Assembly: GCA_016715065.1 (NCBI GenBank) | Contig: JADKBN010000031.1 | Span: 496,001 to 560,000 of the forward strand | Reading direction: 5' to 3' | Source of the DNA: Fibrobacterota bacterium | Lineage (GTDB): Bacteria; Fibrobacterota; Fibrobacteria; UBA5070 | Length of the DNA stretch: 64,000 bases | Part shown: piece after piece, positions 62,772-64,000 of the stretch | Position numbering within the stretch: the first letter of the stretch is position 1 | Layout of the letters: every line of letters starts with the position of its first letter | The notes under the pieces: model-generated | The model's database searches: none | Seen by the model: only the letters and a program-made list of their open reading frames with translations | What the model was told of the DNA's origin: nothing | Program-made: the position numbers and the translations under genes

Positions 62772-63503
62772 CTATCTGGAGAGACAACGGAAGGAATTAC
62801 GGGAATAACCGGGCAGCGGTTCAGGAGCCCTCGCGGTGATTTTGTAGCTCGAGGGCTCCTGTTCCATCCGACAACCTCTCAATGTGCCGGAGTCCCCATA
62901 GGAGGGGCGGCGAGGCTTGTCCAGGGAAGGGGGATTCCTGTAGTCCAACTGCCAAGTGTCGTTTACCATTTCGCAGTCATCGGAAAGTGCATGGGCGAAT
63001 CCCCATGGGTTCTTGTCGTGGATTGCCTTCGAGCCGTCTGGGCAGGATTTGCTTGAAATGAATCTGCAGACTTGACTGCTGTCCGTTCCCCAGAAATACG
63101 GAGACTTTGTGCCGGCCCTCATGGCGTACTCCCATTCCGCTTCGGTGGGAAGGCGTCCCCCGATCCAACGGCAAAAGGTGCTGGCATCCGGAAAGGTGGA
63201 AAAGTTCGCGAAGGCCTCAAAGCTGGTTTCGTCCTTGAAGAGCTTGTAGACACCCTTCCTGCAGACGCCAGCCATCGCGCACAGGCGGAACTCGCCCCGC
63301 GAAACGCGATGCTCCTGGAGTTTGAAGGCCGGAAGACAAACCTTGTGCGCAGGCCGTTCTGAGGACGGGCCCTTGTCGTCGCCCATGATGAAGCAGCCAG
63401 CTGGAACTGAAACCCAAGGATTGTGGGATTGGGCGGCCAGGGAAAGCGAATCTTGGGTGGACGCACTGGCAAGGAACAGAAAAACCATCGAAGAGATGAA
63501 CAT
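62772..63503 (-). CDS. Exported FGE/SUMF1-fold protein 2
   Basis: A 243-residue protein with GGAG about 9 nt before ATG 63503 and a signal peptide (MFISSMVFLFLASAS). The fold is recognised by VPAGCFIMGDDKGPSSERP, VSRGEFRLC, CRWIGGRLPTEAEWEYAMRA, SPYFWG, NPWGFAHALSDDCEMVNDTW, GTLRGC and the end FRCLSR. Catalytic FGE cysteines are not in place. It is more similar to the partial gene at the right edge than to the one at 58968. Extra cysteines suggest an oxidised, extracytoplasmic protein. Confidence 0.8.
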   Translation of the reverse strand: MFISSMVFLFLASASTQDSLSLAAQSHNPWVSVPAGCFIMGDDKGPSSERPAHKVCLPAFKLQEHRVSRGEFRLCAMAGVCRKGVYKLFKDETSFEAFANFSTFPDASTFCRWIGGRLPTEAEWEYAMRAGTKSPYFWGTDSSQVCRFISSKSCPDGSKAIHDKNPWGFAHALSDDCEMVNDTWQLDYRNPPSLDKPRRPSYGDSGTLRGCRMEQEPSSYKITARAPEPLPGYSRNSFRCLSR

Positions 63504-63698
63504 GGGCGATTTCTCCTTGACCTGGGCCTTCGGGGTTTAAAGGTAACGCTGCCGCACACAGTTTTTGTCGGAGCAGCCACTCAGGGTCGCTCCCGCGAAG
63601 CTAATGGAATTGGTGATTTTCCTACCCCTCGCACATAAAGCAAGTTTCCATCGTGGATAGCACTCAACTCTACCAGCGGATTCAAAGGCCGGATTTTA

Positions 63699-64000
63699 TT
63701 ACCCCCACCCCACCACACCCCCAACCAAAACTCCAGGACGGGCGGTACGGCCACGCCCCCCCCCAACCACCACGGGCTTCTCTACACAACGAAAGGTATA
63801 TCTCCCAAACTGGGGTAGAGAATTTGGCTTCCGCGCAGTTACTGTTGCTCCAGCAAAGCCGCCAACTGTGTTGCATCCTTTCAAAGTCGTGCTATCCCCC
63901 TGGAGCGGGCCTTCAGGATTCAAAGCGGATTGCTTATGCTTGAAATTTTCCTGCCAGAAATCTTGCACGAGTTCGCAACTACCCGGCATGAAATCGGAGA
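63699..64000 (-). CDS. FGE/SUMF1-fold protein 3, C-terminal part (runs off right edge)
   Basis: The minus-strand frame is open from the window edge to a stop at 63699. It reads SCELVQDFWQENF, GDSTTLKGC, TARKPNSLPQFG and YTFRCVEK, aligning piece by piece with the end of the protein at 62772 (DDCEMVNDTWQLDY, GDSGTLRGC, TARAPEPLPGYS, FRCLSR). After FRCVEK there is a 24-residue Gly/Val-rich extension encoded by C-rich DNA with a run of nine C, where homologues stop. The stop may have been lost, or a homopolymer error may hide it. Confidence 0.65.
   Translation of the reverse strand, partial: SDFMPGSCELVQDFWQENFKHKQSALNPEGPLQGDSTTLKGCNTVGGFAGATVTARKPNSLPQFGRYTFRCVEKPVVVGGGRGRTARPGVLVGGVVGWG

Noticed and set aside
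63699..63780. C-rich stretch considered as a CRISPR or tandem repeat
   Set aside because: No regular unit or spacing, only low-complexity C-rich DNA.

Overview
The window is about 59 % GC over most of its length and codes for many secreted proteins and lipoproteins, so it comes from a Gram-negative (diderm) bacterium. A CBM-bearing GH5 cellulase, very large bacterial alpha-2-macroglobulins (A2M) and a PAAR/DUF2169 effector island would fit a Fibrobacterota-like or other FCB/deltaproteobacteria-like environmental organism. This placement is an inference; no rRNA or marker gene is present.

Region 1 (1-2.6 kb): the start of a minus-strand tandem cyclic-nucleotide-binding-domain protein that runs off the left edge, then a secreted GH5 + CBM6 glucanase ending in a perfect hairpin.

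Region 2 (2.6-27.5 kb): two copies of an A2M gene pair. In each pair the first gene keeps the thioester cysteine (GCVEQ or DCVEQ), the second has lost it (AGPEQ or AGLEQ), and the junction is TGA-C-ATG. Between the pairs lie an M32 carboxypeptidase, a TerF-like VWA protein and a pentapeptide-repeat lipoprotein. A second such lipoprotein lies in antisense after the second pair, and the tail of a third survives as a 37-codon remnant upstream of the second pair.

Region 3 (27.5-57.1 kb): a type VI-secretion-like effector island without core machinery. It has three DUF2169 adaptor-like proteins, two PAAR proteins with extended C-termini, a 1,687-residue protein with M15C-type and M23-like peptidase domains, a protein ending in a GH73-type glucosaminidase domain, an M15 peptidase with a peptidoglycan-binding domain, a large metallophosphoesterase, an amidohydrolase-like protein, a LysM-like mosaic protein and a 1,168-residue orphan. 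Exported proteins and lipoproteins sit among them and are candidates for immunity proteins. Genes overlap by ATGA or TGACATG, so much of the island is probably translated as coupled operons. A 118-bp direct repeat flanks a low-GC lipoprotein gene just before the second PAAR gene.

Region 4 (57.1-64 kb): lower GC, mostly minus strand. It is an array of small lipoproteins of one divergent family (four intact, one broken by an internal stop, one probable remnant) interspersed with three proteins of the formylglycine-generating-enzyme (FGE) fold that lack the catalytic cysteines. Two array members are a 760-bp direct repeat. No tRNA, rRNA, CRISPR, transposase or integrase was found.

As a working model, regions 3 and 4 are an accessory antibacterial island: PAAR tips and DUF2169 adaptors deliver peptidoglycan-directed and other cargo, and lipoproteins protect the producer. 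Region 2 would add a periplasmic protease-trapping system. Both models are inferences from domains and gene order.
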